A stretch of DNA of 64,000 bases from Cytidiella melzeri. Its lineage: Eukaryota > Basidiomycota > Agaricomycetes > Polyporales > Irpicaceae. Made by a program: the position numbers and the translations under genes. Under the pieces are notes generated by a model. That model worked only from the letters and a program-made list of their open reading frames with translations, was not told the origin of the DNA and did no database searches. Below are positions 1 through 10,388 of the stretch, in pieces. Where the stretch lies: contig JABYQR010000254.1 of NCBI GenBank assembly GCA_022592445.1, positions 1 to 64,000 on the forward strand. Reading direction: 5' to 3'. How positions within the stretch are numbered: the first letter of the stretch is position 1; every line of letters starts with the position of its first letter.

Positions 1-707
1 TCCGGCTAGGAGTGTTACCGGACCTAACCCTAACCCGGGTCACGTGACATCCTGCCTTATTTATCAATAGTCCAGACCCAAACCCTAGACTCAATCTGGA
101 GCGGTTTCAGATCAACCTAGGCTATTGTTCTATTGTTCAACTTCCATTGATAGGGATTCCCCAGGGATTCCCCAGGGATTCCCCAGTCCTTATTGTCCTA
201 TTGTCTTCCGTCTATTGTCTTTTGTCTATTGTTAGGGATTCCCCCAGTTCCTATTGTTCTATTGTTCCTGATTCTATTTGTTCTATTGTCTATTGTTCTA
301 GTCCTATTGTTCTATGCACCCTGGTCCTTGACAGTTACTCAGGTCCCTGACAGTTACCCTGGTCTCTTATTGTTCTATTGTTACTCCAGCCCCACAAGTT
401 ACTCCAGTCCCTAGTGTGGGAACTGGTGCACAGACCACCCAGACACAGTATATATAGTACCCCTTACCCTCCCTGGTTCTGCATCTTGACCTCTTCGTCA
501 TTTGCACTGCCAGGTGAGTTACTCAATGTAACCTAGTATAAGCTTGATATTAACTTCGTCATTTGCACTGCCAGTATCCGGCCTCAGTGCCTGCTTGCTT
601 GCTCATCATCGACTCTGACCTCGTTGTTGTTGTTGGAGATCCACCCCTTCCTCTCTACTTCACTCCCTTTTTAGGGTTATCAAAATAGCAGCAGTTGCTC
701 CGCAACA
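1..707 (+). repeat. LTR, family X, copy 1 (left end outside window)
   Basis: A near-identical sequence occurs in reverse complement at 32183-32900, so this is a dispersed repeat. It has LTR character: a TATA-like run at about 450-458 followed by a pyrimidine-rich leader, short tandem words (GGGATTCCCCAG; TATTGTTCTATTGTTC), a repeated segment around CATTTGCACTGCCAG (503-516 and 561-574), and a terminus ending in CGCAACA at 707. Directly after 707 the sequence is a piece of G2 LTR, so the repeat appears inserted there. No coding potential was recognised; the small open frames are low-complexity translations. No partner LTR or internal region is visible, so it is a solo LTR or the end of an element beyond the left edge. 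Confidence 0.7.
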
Positions 708-757
708 ATATGCCCTAGTGATGCCATTTCAATAATCAACCAATAGCAACTAGCGTT
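708..757 (-). repeat. G2 LTR fragment
   Basis: Reverse complement of this stretch matches the part of the G2 LTR around 37297-37340 (GCTATTGGTTGATTATTGAA and the following GGCA-CACTAGGGCAT) with a few substitutions. It is only about 50 bp, cut on the left by LTR family X. Confidence 0.65.
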
Positions 758-1176
758 AGCAAGGCCGACAAGTGGCAAGTACAATTCCTGAAGATTGAAT
801 GAAATATTACTTTGTGAGCCAGATTTGTAAGTAAACTTGGTGCTGGTAGCAGCCTGAACAAGTAACTTTGTTAGGAACAGCTTCTACAATAAGTAATGTA
901 TAGTACATTAGTAGTTTGTCTTCACTAGAGCACACAATCATTCATGAAAGAAGAGGGACTGTGCTGTATTGTTTGAAGTGCAACAATGGGTGTGAGTACA
1001 AAATTAAAACTAGCGTTAGCAGGGCTGGCAAGCGGCAAGTACGATTCCTGAAGACTTGATAAATTTCTCACAATATCATATATATCAATAAATCAGAATT
1101 CAATATCACGCAGGTTTTACATGTCTCACAATATCATAGATATCAATAAATTAGATGTCATTATTGCGCAGATATC
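758..1176. other. Non-coding stretch with short direct repeats
   Basis: No gene recognised. A block of about 55 bp starting AACTAGCGTTAGCA occurs twice, at about 747-801 and 1007-1061, with roughly six differences. Two tandem copies of a block starting TCTCACAATATCATA lie at about 1070-1158. It is AT-rich and probably the decayed 3' flank of the Helitron-like sequence to its right. Confidence 0.5.
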
Positions 1177-3939
1177 TTAAACATCACAAGATGTGCAAAT
1201 TGCTACAGTACTGGTTAACCAAGTGTACATAGACTGGTGACTGCAACAATTGTGTATGTCAACAACATTGTACTTCCTTGTCCGACCTTGGGATGCGTAG
1301 TCCATCATGCCAAACATTACTATTACTGGCACTTGTACACGGTTTATAGTTCTTTGCACGCCATCAGGATGCTGACAAATCATGTTTATACGTTCTGCTG
1401 TGACAGGTTCTACATCAGGTTCCAATCCATCTAGTTTGATTGGTATTGGTGGTGAAGTTAGCTTTACAAACAACACATCTAATGTGCTGTGATTTGCATC
1501 TATAGGCTGAGATTCCCACCCAACTACAACACCTTCTGCTCCATTAGTCACACCACACTCTGTTGCTTTGTTCTTCTTAATCACAATAGGCATTCCTATA
1601 CAAGTACCTAATTTGCCAGGATGGTTTCCAGTATTGCTTGGAGGCAATGACCAAAACACAGCTTGATCATGTGGACGAAGGCAGTCAGTATTCCGTGATG
1701 GATCTGCTTTTGTTTTACAGATCTTGCTCAAAAGCTTTGTCTCATCATTGTTGGAGCTATAACAATCTACAGAGTAAAAATAACTCAGAGTTTGACGGGC
1801 CTCTTGCAAGAATTGTTCTGCTCCTCTGTCATTGAATTTATCTCTACTTGCATTGTAAGATGTTATAGTTGACACGTCACGGAACACAGTATTTGACCAC
1901 TTTTGTCAATTTTTTGAAATACCAGCTATTCTAGTCTGCAGAAAAGTAATATCTTCTTTGGTACAAGACTTGTATCTTAAGTTTTCTAGCAAAGTGCAGA
2001 ATTGTGCATCTTCATCTATCTGTGAATTTTGTCTCATGTTGGTGCGTAAGATGACCACAGTGGTAAACTGATGCCATATTGCTTTACCTAAAGCAGCTTG
2101 CTGATCCTTATGAGACTGTGCTGTATGGATAACAGACTGAACAGTACTTGAATAGAGGGTGTTTCCTGTTGATACTGGGGGAAGCTGTGCAAAGTCTCCC
2201 ACAAAGATGACATGTTTCCCTCCAAATGTTTCAGTCTCATTGTCCAAGGCCATACACATTTGTCCGCTAATATTGTATAAGTTGAAACAATCAATCATTC
2301 ATATCTCATCCATAAATATGTACTCTGCATACTGCAAGTAACTTTTAATTTCACTTAGAGCACCTAGTTGTTCAGTTTTTACAATAAGGGTTGATACCTA
2401 GCATAAACTAATAAGTAGAACCACCAATCAGCGATGCAGCTGATCCAGTAGGTGTCATACAAAGGAACAATAAGCTTAATTGTGACGGGTATAAAAATGT
2501 ATCAATGACTTAATAACTTGAAATTTCCTGTACCAGCCATTCCACCCAAATACATCTTCAGCTAGGACAGTTTTTCAAGTGTTGAGTGATTTGCTATGAT
2601 TTTGAAAGCCCTGGTCTGTTCAGTGTTCGATGTATAGCTTTCAGTGTTCGATGTATAGCTACTTATGATTTCATTGATAAGGGAGCGATCTTCCTTAGAT
2701 GCTGCTTCAAGTATCTTTTCATCATATGGAATATCGATGACTTCTACAAGATCAATAGAATGGTTGTGCTTTTTTATTGCCTTTGATGCAGCTACCTGTC
2801 CTTGTTGATTGCTCAAAATTTCATCTTTGGTCTTGTTCAATAATTGTTGCCAATGATAACAGCTAGGTGTTGTATCATCTACTGTTTGATATCAACAGAG
2901 TGGTCATCTGCACTCAAAACCCCACTCCTTTTGAGCATGTCTTTAGTATCCATCATATGTTCTAGCTGTAATATTGTTGATCTGTCGATAGGTCCCATGT
3001 CTGTTACATTATACTCATCAAAACCACATTGTTCTGAATCAAGTATATGTTAAAACTATATATAATATAATATGATATGATATGTAGTTTCCCACGCCTT
3101 ATTACAAGGACGCTTTAGGTAGCAGAGTTCCCACAGTCTTAGTATGGGAATTATGCAGCCGTATATGGACACTCTAGTAGTAACCATCACATTAGCTGAG
3201 ACGTACAGATATGGGTTGTAGTAATACTATACATATATGTACGCCTGTGTTCTAGTAGCATAGGAAATGACATGGAAAGCACGTATGACTCCAGAGGATG
3301 CCTAAAGCATACATCTGAGGACAAGTACTAGCATGAGTCATTTACTCATTATGTACGCCTCTGGTACAAGTGCTGATCCTAGTCATACAATGAGTCATGC
3401 ACTCATAGCATGAGTCATGCATGAGTCATGCACTTAGTAATACAGTAGAATAGCTGAAGTAGACATGTATAGTAGTCGCTTACATAAGTAGATACAGACA
3501 TGTATATAAGCAGAGCTGCTGAAGCAGCAAGAATAATAAGACTCATCTTCGAAGCTTAACAGCCTCTACCCCTCGCACACATATTCCACTTTGTTAGTAT
3601 ACCAATGAATTCTTCTTCAGTTCCGTCTAGCATGTCATTACCAAAGTATGGTCCCATAGAAACAACATCTAGAGTTTTTGTTTCTTGTTGTGCTGCAAAA
3701 TCATCTCCGGCATCATAACATTCATATCGCAGATTGAAATTATTTGTGATATACGTGTATTGCTGGGGAAATTTGTAGATATTGAACTCATCACTTGTAG
3801 TCAAGTCTTTTGACTTTAACTCTAAACACGAGCGCCATGGTTTGAAAAGTGCCAGCATAGTCATACAGTAGTCTTTATGATTGCCTTTATCTTCTTGCAG
3901 TAGGATACCATCTACAAAGTCTACGCGCCTGATCCCCAT
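1177..3939 (-). pseudogene. Helitron-type PIF1-like DNA helicase, decayed and split
   Basis: Superfamily 1 helicase remnant of the type carried by fungal Helitrons, reading leftwards. 3939-3602 encodes a stretch with MLALFKPWR, a motif I recognise from fungal Helitron helicase proteins. 2840-2562 ends in a Q-motif-like EQTRAFKIIANHS. About 2550-2530 encodes GGMAGTG, the Walker A start, where a small deletion shifts the frame; PTGSAASLIGGSTY follows in another frame. 2298-1906 has GDFAQLPPV (PIF1 motif III) and LRTNMRQ. 1887-1177 holds the C-terminal GMPIVIKKN segment and a late-motif region. A solo LTR (3048-3596) interrupts it. No Rep/HUH nuclease domain is visible, so the Helitron assignment rests on the helicase alone. 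Non-functional: several frameshifts, stops and the insertion. Confidence 0.75.
3048..3596 (+). repeat. Solo LTR, family S, copy 1
   Basis: 549 bp beginning TGTTAAAACT and ending CTTTGTTA, flanked by a perfect 5-bp direct repeat GTATA (3043-3047 and 3597-3601). A second copy lies inverted at 46267-46810 with its own 5-bp duplication, so the boundaries are supported twice. It contains a TATA-like GTATATAAGCAGAGC near 3493-3507. No internal retrotransposon sequence is attached. It sits inside the helicase remnant and so is younger than it. The non-canonical 3' terminus (TTA rather than CA) leaves some room for another kind of small element. Confidence 0.75.
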
Positions 3940-4420
3940 TAAGGGTGGTTCAAGACACTGACAAATGTCTCATAGAAGGTGCCAATAAGTAACAAAGTGA
4001 AGGCTACATGGAGATATCAGGAGAGCCACTTGAAACGAGGAACAAAGTGACGCACAGTCCAATAGATGCTCTTGTCCACTTGATTGAGGAGAGAGTGTCT
4101 ATCCCCAAGAGAGATACATGAGATTACAACTACAGCAAACCACCAAACATGTCGGCCCTGCACCACCAAGCCTACACAACACCACAAGAGCAATGCGGTA
4201 TTGCACAATGCCACAACTGTTGCATCATATGAGCAAATATAGCCCTGCGTGTATAGAACAATAGGAACAAACATGTACTCACTGGTTCTGTCATTTCAAG
4301 ACCGAGTACAAAGCTGACCTTGAGGATTGATGAGTGAGCTATAGAGGTGAGAGTTCAAGTGTATGGAGGTGAGAGGCGAGTGGCAAACGGAGGGAGCACT
4401 GTCCTCATGTACCACAAAGT
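3940..4420. other. Intergenic, nothing recognised
   Basis: No convincing coding, repeat or RNA signal. A short open frame on the minus strand (4274-4017) has no recognisable domain and is probably chance. Confidence 0.4.
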
Positions 4421-4680
4421 GTAACTCGGTGCTGACAAGAAAGTGTTTCTGTCCTCATGGGCCACGAAGCGTAACTCGGTGCTGACAGGAAAGAGCTTAT
4501 GTCCTCTTTTGAACAAAACGCGCATTTCTGCGCGTCTTGTTCAAAAGAGGACGTAAGTGTGATTACGCGCGCTCTGATGTCAATGAGGTGAGCCAACAAT
4601 GACGATATACACGACTTACTGTGCTAAGCTGCTCTCTGCATCACCCACCCATCTACTAGTCGCCCTCGCCGACATTGCAA
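4421..4680 (+). repeat. Repeat R1, copy a, with long hairpin
   Basis: First of three copies in the window (also about 6893-7570 and 13062-13660, all in the same orientation). Shared words in order: AACTCGG-GCTGAC, a hairpin around CATCCTCTTTT, GTGATTACG-GCGCTC, TCAATGA-GTGAG, ACTTACTGTG, CTCT-TGCATCACCCACCC. In this copy the hairpin is 4501-4552: 23-nt arms with one mismatch and a 6-nt loop. The AACTCGG start occurs twice (about 4427 and 4470), an internal duplication. It lies directly upstream of the pantothenate synthetase fragment. Confidence 0.65.
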
Positions 4681-4800
4681 TGGATCCAATTTCGGAAACG
4701 CAAAGAGCAGAGGAGGAAGTCGAGCAAAACAAGATTGACGGGGCTGGTGAGGAGGGAAGCAAAGGATCAGAGGAGGGTGAAGAAGTCAGTACACCTCGAG

Positions 4801-5869
4801 ACGACGATGGGTGCTCTACATGAGGGACACGCTTCACTCGGTACGAAGAGCTTGATACTTTGTACCGTACACCCATCTAACTTTTCTCTTGCAAAGTTCG
4901 TAAATCGTTAGAGAGCAACGACCTCACTGTTGTCTCTATCTTTGTCCACCCCGCCCAATTCGCCCCACACAAAGACCTTTCAACCTACCCCCGCACACTC
5001 CCGCACAACCTCGCCGTCATACATTCCCTCTCTGTCCCCGCACTTGCACCTCTCTCCCAGTCCGGCCTTCCCATCACCCGCACTCCCAGTGCCGTCTTCC
5101 TCCCCTCTGTCCGCGACATGTACCCCTCCGGCATCTTGCAAGACGTCTCCACCCAACAGGGCACCTTTGTCGAAGTCATAAAGTTCAGTCACCAGATGGA
5201 GGGCACGACCCATCTGACGTTCTTCAGAGGCGTCGCAACGATCGTCACAAAACGTTTCAACACCATTGAGCCCACCCGCACATACTTTGGACAGAAAGAC
5301 ATCCAACAAGCTCTACTCCTGTGCAGACTTACTTGCGACCTGCTCATGTCGCATCTGACACCTGATAATTTGTTCATCGTGCCCACAACTTGGTGCGTTC
5401 CCTTTCTGCCTTTTTGATTTCCTTCCAACAACCTATTCCAACAAAAATCCAGTGACACGGTAACGAACCTGGCGCTATCCTCCCAAAATGGGTAGCTCAC
5501 CCCGCACGAACACACCCACGCCGCGCCCACACTGTATGCTGCGCTCCAAACCGCCCGTGCCGCCTGGTTGTCCGACTCCCGACACAACAAACGCGAGTGC
5601 GTGTCCCTCGCGCTGGAGTTGGTGGAGAAGCAAAGGGCGAGGGGGAGGAGATCACGCTGGATTACCTGGAGATGAACGACCCGGAGACGGTCGAAGTGCT
5701 CAACGACGGTCTGGATCGCGCGCGTTGGGAGGAGGAGGGGAAAGGGAAGAAGCCTGGAAGACCGGTGATATTGAGCGGGGCGATGTGGGTGGGGAAGACG
5801 AGGACGAGATTAATCAATAATTTGGTGCTGGGGGATGCTATGTCTTTGGGTGATTTGGCCAGTACGTAG
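4801..5869 (+). pseudogene. PAN6: Pantothenate synthetase (pantoate-beta-alanine ligase), 5'-truncated copy
   Basis: The family condenses pantoate and beta-alanine to pantothenate with ATP. The first recognisable block is TMGALHEGHASL, the nucleotide-binding HIGH-like region. Then come VVSIFVHPAQFAPHKDL, the substrate region FFRGVATIVTKRFN with YFGQKDIQQALLL, the block NLALSSQN (normally followed by an open tract), and the C-terminal SGAMWVGKTR-LINNLVLGDA. Introns are retained: 4841-4896 (GTACGA...AAAG) and 5393-5452 (GTGCGT...CCAG); both join the frame correctly. A TAG at 5493-5495 interrupts the protein where a tyrosine codon is expected. The N-terminus upstream of the first motif is missing or replaced by sequence beside repeat R1. 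Retained introns indicate a DNA-level copy, not a retrocopy. Confidence 0.8.
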
Positions 5870-6177
5870 GACCTAGCTACAGTGCATGATACCCACTATG
5901 CATCAAATGGGAAACGGATTCATGCCAAGGTTCAGTTCACATGCGGTTTTTCTCATCTTTGCCATTATATGCTCGGAGTGGACACTCAATGATGGAATCG
6001 CAACTCGACTATTGACTATTGAACTGGAGACTAAAACCTCTAGGACAAAAAGATGGAGATGATATGCTGCAAGTACAAAAAAGTGAGATGTGTACGTGAG
6101 ATGCCAGTCTGAATGCAAATGGAGAGAGAAAAACCATGATGAAGCGAAGTACAACTCCTTAGATCAAGGGAAAGCCC
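5870..6177. other. Spacer between two captured gene fragments
   Basis: About 300 bp with no recognised gene; it separates the 3' end of the pantothenate synthetase fragment from the 3' end of the HMG-CoA synthase fragment, which point towards each other. Confidence 0.5.
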
Positions 6178-6861
6178 TTACACCGTCGTCGTCGTCTCCT
6201 TCGGCTTGCGCAAGTACTGTCTCCTATACTTCCCATCCACATGCTCGAGATAGTACCCACCCGGCCAAATGTTCTCCACCGACCCCTCCGGAGTCCACGT
6301 CTTTGACAGATGATGGTGCTCCCTCAACTGAGCGTGTTGACATACTCCTGGCACGGGACGACCTTCATCTTCCCCAACCTCTCTACCAAATCAAGCTCAT
6401 GCCTGATTTGAGACGTGTCGCCCTTGACTTTAATGGTGAAGAAGCTAGAGGCGAGGCCACTGCCGTACGCGAACATGCTGATGTCGTTTCCCGAGGAACT
6501 CCGCAGGTTTGACGCTCAACACGAGCGAGGCGAGTCCGCAGTAGAGCGATGCGGTGTACATGTTCCCGCACCGTCTCGAGCAACTCATCCTGAGCTCGAC
6601 GTGCGAATCAAATTGGGGCTTGGCGAGGCCAATGAACGTCTTTTCAAGGGACATGTCAAGCAGGGAATCTTTATAATTTTGGGAAAGGACGGCGGAGGGG
6701 TTGGGGACGGAGGTGTATTTGGGGTGAGTGGGGTTTGAGATAAAGTCGTTCCAGACGAGACAGCCATGCGCCTTTTGCACCATTTTGCCGTAGGGGCTGT
6801 GGAATACGGGATAGTCGACGTTGTCGAGGGAAAAGCACACAGCAAGAACACAGCGAAACAT
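6178..6861 (-). pseudogene. ERG13: HMG-CoA synthase, C-terminal fragment
   Basis: HMG-CoA synthase makes 3-hydroxy-3-methylglutaryl-CoA from acetyl-CoA and acetoacetyl-CoA in the mevalonate/ergosterol pathway. The minus strand encodes roughly the last 225 residues, including DYPVFHSPYGKMVQKAHG, LEKTFIGLAKPQFDSHVE, SRRCGNMYTASLYCGLASL and, in shifted frames, SMFAYGSGLASSFFTIKV and WPGGYYLEHVDGKYRR near the C-terminus; the stop is at 6178-6180. The frame breaks twice: about one extra base near 6485, and one missing base near 6327. The protein is cut at its 5' side at about 6861, next to repeat R1 copy b, and the part with the catalytic Cys is absent. This is a decayed partial gene copy, not a working enzyme. 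Confidence 0.85.
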
Positions 6862-6892
6862 CGAAGGAACTTACAGTTCGCGGTCACTGCAA

Positions 6893-7570
6893 TGAGCAAC
6901 TCGGAGCTGACAAGAAAGAGCTTACATCCTCTTTTATCAGAAGAGGATGTAACCGTGATTACGTGCGCTCCGAGGTCAATGAGGTGAGTGGACAACAATG
7001 ATGGACACGACTTACTGTGTTTCAGTGCTCTTTGCATCACCCACCCCTCTACCAACATTATCTCGTTGTTCTACAATTGCTGTGTCAGTGGTACTGCTAA
7101 CCCCAATGTTGTTGTTGGGACTTAGCTTCAACGAGTCGCTCTCTGATGCGCAATGCCAATATCTCAACTCAGGGGACTGCTTGATGCCCCCGCTGCTCCC
7201 AAACCAGCCAACAGTGCATCCGCTCACCCATCTAACAAATACCACACAGAACTTGACAGGGCTTGTCCATGCTCAAATGAAGGATATCAAGGTGCAGACG
7301 GAACTGATGAGAAAACGGGAGGAGAGGGACAAAGCTCCAGCTTCCATGCTTGTCAGACAAGGATTCGCGACCGTCTTTGCAGGTCAGTACCCTAGTGTGT
7401 TATGCAGTGTCCGTGCTGAGCAATGCAAAGACCATGGTGGGCAACGCTCAGACCCATGCATCGCGGGTCAAAACCACAGCTGAGAGGTAAAATCTGGCAT
7501 GCACACACACCTAAAATCATACAAGTAAGTGAAAGCCTTTGCTTGGGCTTGTATAGGAGAGCCAGGGTGA
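6893..7570 (+). repeat. Repeat R1, copy b
   Basis: Second R1 copy. The hairpin is at about 6922-6952 (arms TTACATCCTCTTTT / AGAAGAGGATGTAA). It matches copy c for about 600 bp, further right than copy a does, through a stretch with CTCTCTGATGC, CTCACCCATCT, GAAACGGGAGGAGAGGGACA and CTTTGCTTGGGCTTGTAT. One frame (about 7080-7395) is open and moderately hydrophilic, with no domain I recognise; copy c does not keep it open. Confidence 0.6.
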
Positions 7571-7612
7571 GAGAGAGAGAGCATAGAGTGGATGTGTAGC
7601 GTAGAAACGGGA

Positions 7613-7815
7613 GATTCAGCTCATCACACACATTTGTATGGCAAATAACAAAGTAAATGAAACACCATCAACTCATTACACCGCACTGTTATAAAATTTA
7701 TTACCACCTGTATTACCCCATCAAATTCCCACGGGGGACAAAAAGGTCACATCTGAAAAAGCATCAATGCACTGGCGCGAACTGGAACGATTCTTCTTCA
7801 TTCTTCAGGAATTGT
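7613..7815 (+). repeat. Repeat R2, copy a
   Basis: About 200 bp shared with 15985-16199 and, partly, 9232-9370. Landmarks are AGCTCATCACACACATTTGT, CATCAAATTCCCAC, GGGGACAAAAAGGTCACAT and TTCTTCATTCTTCAGGAA. The boundaries are approximate. Confidence 0.6.
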
Positions 7816-8344
7816 AACAAGTTTGTGGAGTAGAGCATGAAGATGAAGATTGTTTGACATGGGCCTTCTTCTTAATGGTGTTGAAATATGTCAAATAATC
7901 TGGATACAATTTATTTAACTGCAGGAGCAGAATTACAAGTGATTATGTTATTGATAGCAAATTGAATAAATCATATAGCATGAAATAGTTAATTGCACCT
8001 GTGACTTTGTTACCAAAATGTACCTCAGTAAACAACTCTGTTCCTGGTAAGGACCTTGCCAAGCCATCTGGTCATGAATATTGACTGTATTACAGGCATT
8101 TGCTATTGGTGACACCATTGATAGGCAACTTGATCTGGAATAAAGTGACTGTACTACAATTGATAAGGTTGGTTGCAGGTAAAGGAGCCATACATTGATG
8201 AAGGTAGTCACCAATGGTAGCAAGGGGCTTCAACTATCTTGTCATCAATCTGGTGCAGTGTTTGCTGCTGATTCTAGAAAATTACTTGCTTCAAGAATAA
8301 GGGGCTTGAGGGTGTCTCATCAGATCAATTGCCAGAACATGTCA
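7816..8344. other. Unassigned stretch
   Basis: No gene recognised. Minus-strand open frames (8223-7948 and neighbours) show no known motif. It may be a decayed transposon interior, since it lies between repeats. Confidence 0.4.
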
Positions 8345-8790
8345 CGTGTGTCCTGTTAATGTCTGAACTGCCTCACCCCCAATGAAATTGCCACAGGCCA
8401 TGCTCTGATTGTAACTCCCGCCTGGAGAGCAACTAGGGGTTGGGAAACTTGTGGACCAATTGAACACAGCACTGGCTGCTGATGAAACCACGTCCAGCTA
8501 ATGTCTGCACTGCCTCTTCCCCATCAGAGCTGTCACAGGCTGTGTTCTGATTGTCACTCCTGCTTATAGAACAACTTGTGGCTGTGAAACCGTCTAGAAG
8601 AATCAAAGGCGGTGCTCTATGCTGATGCAACCACGTCCTGTGGATATCTGAAACTGCCTCACCCCCATTGGAAATGCCACAGGCTGTGTTCTGATTGTAG
8701 CTCCTGCTTAGAGAGTAACTGACAGTTATGAAACTTTTTGGAACAATCAGATACAGTACTCACTACTAATGCAGCCACAAATTCACATTG
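8345..8790 (+). repeat. Degenerate tandem repeat, ~145-bp unit, three copies
   Basis: Units begin at about 8358, 8503 and 8648. Each contains CTGCCTC-CCCC, then GCCACAGGC-GTG-TCTGATTGT, then a CTCC-GC-T-GAG-AACT block, then GCTGATG-AACCACGTCC or a variant. Units differ by roughly a quarter of positions, so the array is old. Confidence 0.6.
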
Positions 8791-9231
8791 TCCAAGAATG
8801 TAGGGGTGGAGAATTTGTATTTAGCTTCCAAATTACTGGTAATTCTGACTCAGAGCTAATGCTATGTGTGGCATGTCTTCTAATTGTATCCCTTGTTCAG
8901 AAAGCAAGCAATGTCTGTAGATTGCTGCACATGTACCTAACCAGAATTTGACATCATTTGCCAGCAGGAGTAGTGTTTGAATCTGAGTCTGGATGTCTTT
9001 CTTCACTAGACTGGCCATAACTTGCTCAATTCCACCTCAATTGACAGGATGTTTGTACCAGGATGTTGCCACAAGAAAGGGCTATCCAATGGTGAATTGT
9101 ATGTACAGATTTGTACCCATACGCAGTCTGTAAAGATGAAAACTGCATCTTGATTGCAAAAGTGATCTGATACAAAGTTATAAAGGGCTGATAGCAAGGC
9201 CAGTGTGATGCCATCAGCTGGATTCATTGTT
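8791..9231 (-). other. Unrecognised possible coding remnant
   Basis: Two adjoining minus-strand open frames, 9227-9006 and 9018-8833, translate to plausible protein-like sequence (LTLALLSALYNFVSDHF; FIFTDCVWV; LLLLANDVKFWLGTCAAIY). I do not recognise a family. They lie in different frames, so if this was one gene it is broken. Context is repeats on both sides, which suggests a transposon or captured gene. Confidence 0.3.
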
Positions 9232-9370
9232 TTGTTATTGACACTGATACTGTCTGTATTCTGCCATCAAATTCCCACACTTTTGGGGACAAAAAGGTCA
9301 CATGTGAAAAGGCATCAATGTGCTGGAGCACACTGGAACAATTCTTCTTTGTTCTTCAGAAATTGTAACT
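9232..9370 (+). repeat. Repeat R2, partial copy b
   Basis: Shares CATCAAATTCCCACA, GGGGACAAAAAGGTCACAT, AGCATCAATGTGC-like and TTCTTC-TTCTTCAG words in the same order as copies at 7613-7815 and 15985-16199. Confidence 0.55.
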
Positions 9371-9379
9371 ATAGTTTTA

Positions 9380-9605
9380 AGCACACCACCGAGCCCGGAA
9401 ATCAAAAAACCCCGTACCCAACAAACTCAGCCCGCAGGATACTTTCCGATAAGGCAGCCCAACTGATTTATCCACCACCTATAAGCGGAAGTTTATAAAG
9501 CACCATTGAGCTCAGAAATTAAAAAGCCCCGTACTCCTACACATTACTGTTCAATAAGGCAGCCTTCCTACTCAACTGCTTCATCTACCACCTGTATGAT
9601 GACAC
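9380..9605 (+). repeat. Two diverged tandem units of ~115 bp
   Basis: Unit 1 (about 9380-9490) and unit 2 (about 9498-9605) share AGCACCA-GAGC-C-GAAAT, AAAAA-CCCCGTAC, ATAAGGCAGCC and ATC(T/C)ACCACCT in order. No coding potential. Confidence 0.5.
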
Positions 9606-9627
9606 CACCGAGGTATAAATTGAGAGG

Positions 9628-10383
9628 TGTCATGGATGGCCTGACTAGCCCTTAATTTTCGCAATTTACCTCTTGTTTTTATCTATAAAACTCCGGGCTG
9701 CAGCTCAGTTGCAACCTTCCCTGCACAAACTCCTGTGCACGTCTATTAAGCGCCCGTATCACGTGGCTTAGACGCTCCACACGGTCACATTACTTGCTAC
9801 TACGTCACACTGGCATGTGACTTAGCTTAAGTAAGACCACATGGCTACAACCACATGGCTCAGCCCATAGCTAGGGTTTGATGTCATAGATGACGTCCAC
9901 ATAGACTCATTTTGTTCTTTCCTTATTGTTCTCTTTATGGAAGGATGTTCTCACAGGTGTGGGAATGGAATACAATAGTTGGTCTCCTTTTAGATAGATT
10001 CTCTCACGAGTAGAGTTCTTGGCAAGGTCTAGACAATAGCTATTGTTCTCCTTTAGGTAGTTCTTTTGTTCCTTGTTCACACGGCTTCTTGCAAAGCCTA
10101 CCCTTAACATGGTCTGTGCGCAGGTCCCTGAAGTCTATATAAGATGCTGCATGTACGCTCCTAGCCCCCATCTCGACCTCTTGGTCTTTACTGGGCTAGG
10201 TAAGCAAACCCCCTCTGCACTACATAGCTGGTAGTACCCAATACTAACTTGGTCTTTACTGGGCTAGCTACCTGAATAAGGTTTATAGTTGGTGAGAGCA
10301 TCGTGCTACACGCCTGCCACCACCTCGTCGTCGTCGTCCACATCGTGTCCCTAGTTGCTGCGTTGAGCTCCGTCTCCGCGACA
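9628..10383 (+). repeat. Solo LTR of the G3 family, copy A
   Basis: 756 bp from TGTCATGGATGG to CTCCGCGACA, flanked by perfect 5-bp duplications AGAGG (9623-9627 and 10384-10388). Homologous to the copies at 16384-17143, 28187-28927 and 36077-36716. A TATATAAG box lies near 10136. A repeated GGTCTTTACTGGGCTAG occurs twice near the 3' part (about 10182 and 10252). No internal sequence remains, so it arose by LTR-LTR recombination. Confidence 0.85.
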
Positions 10384-10388
10384 AGAGG

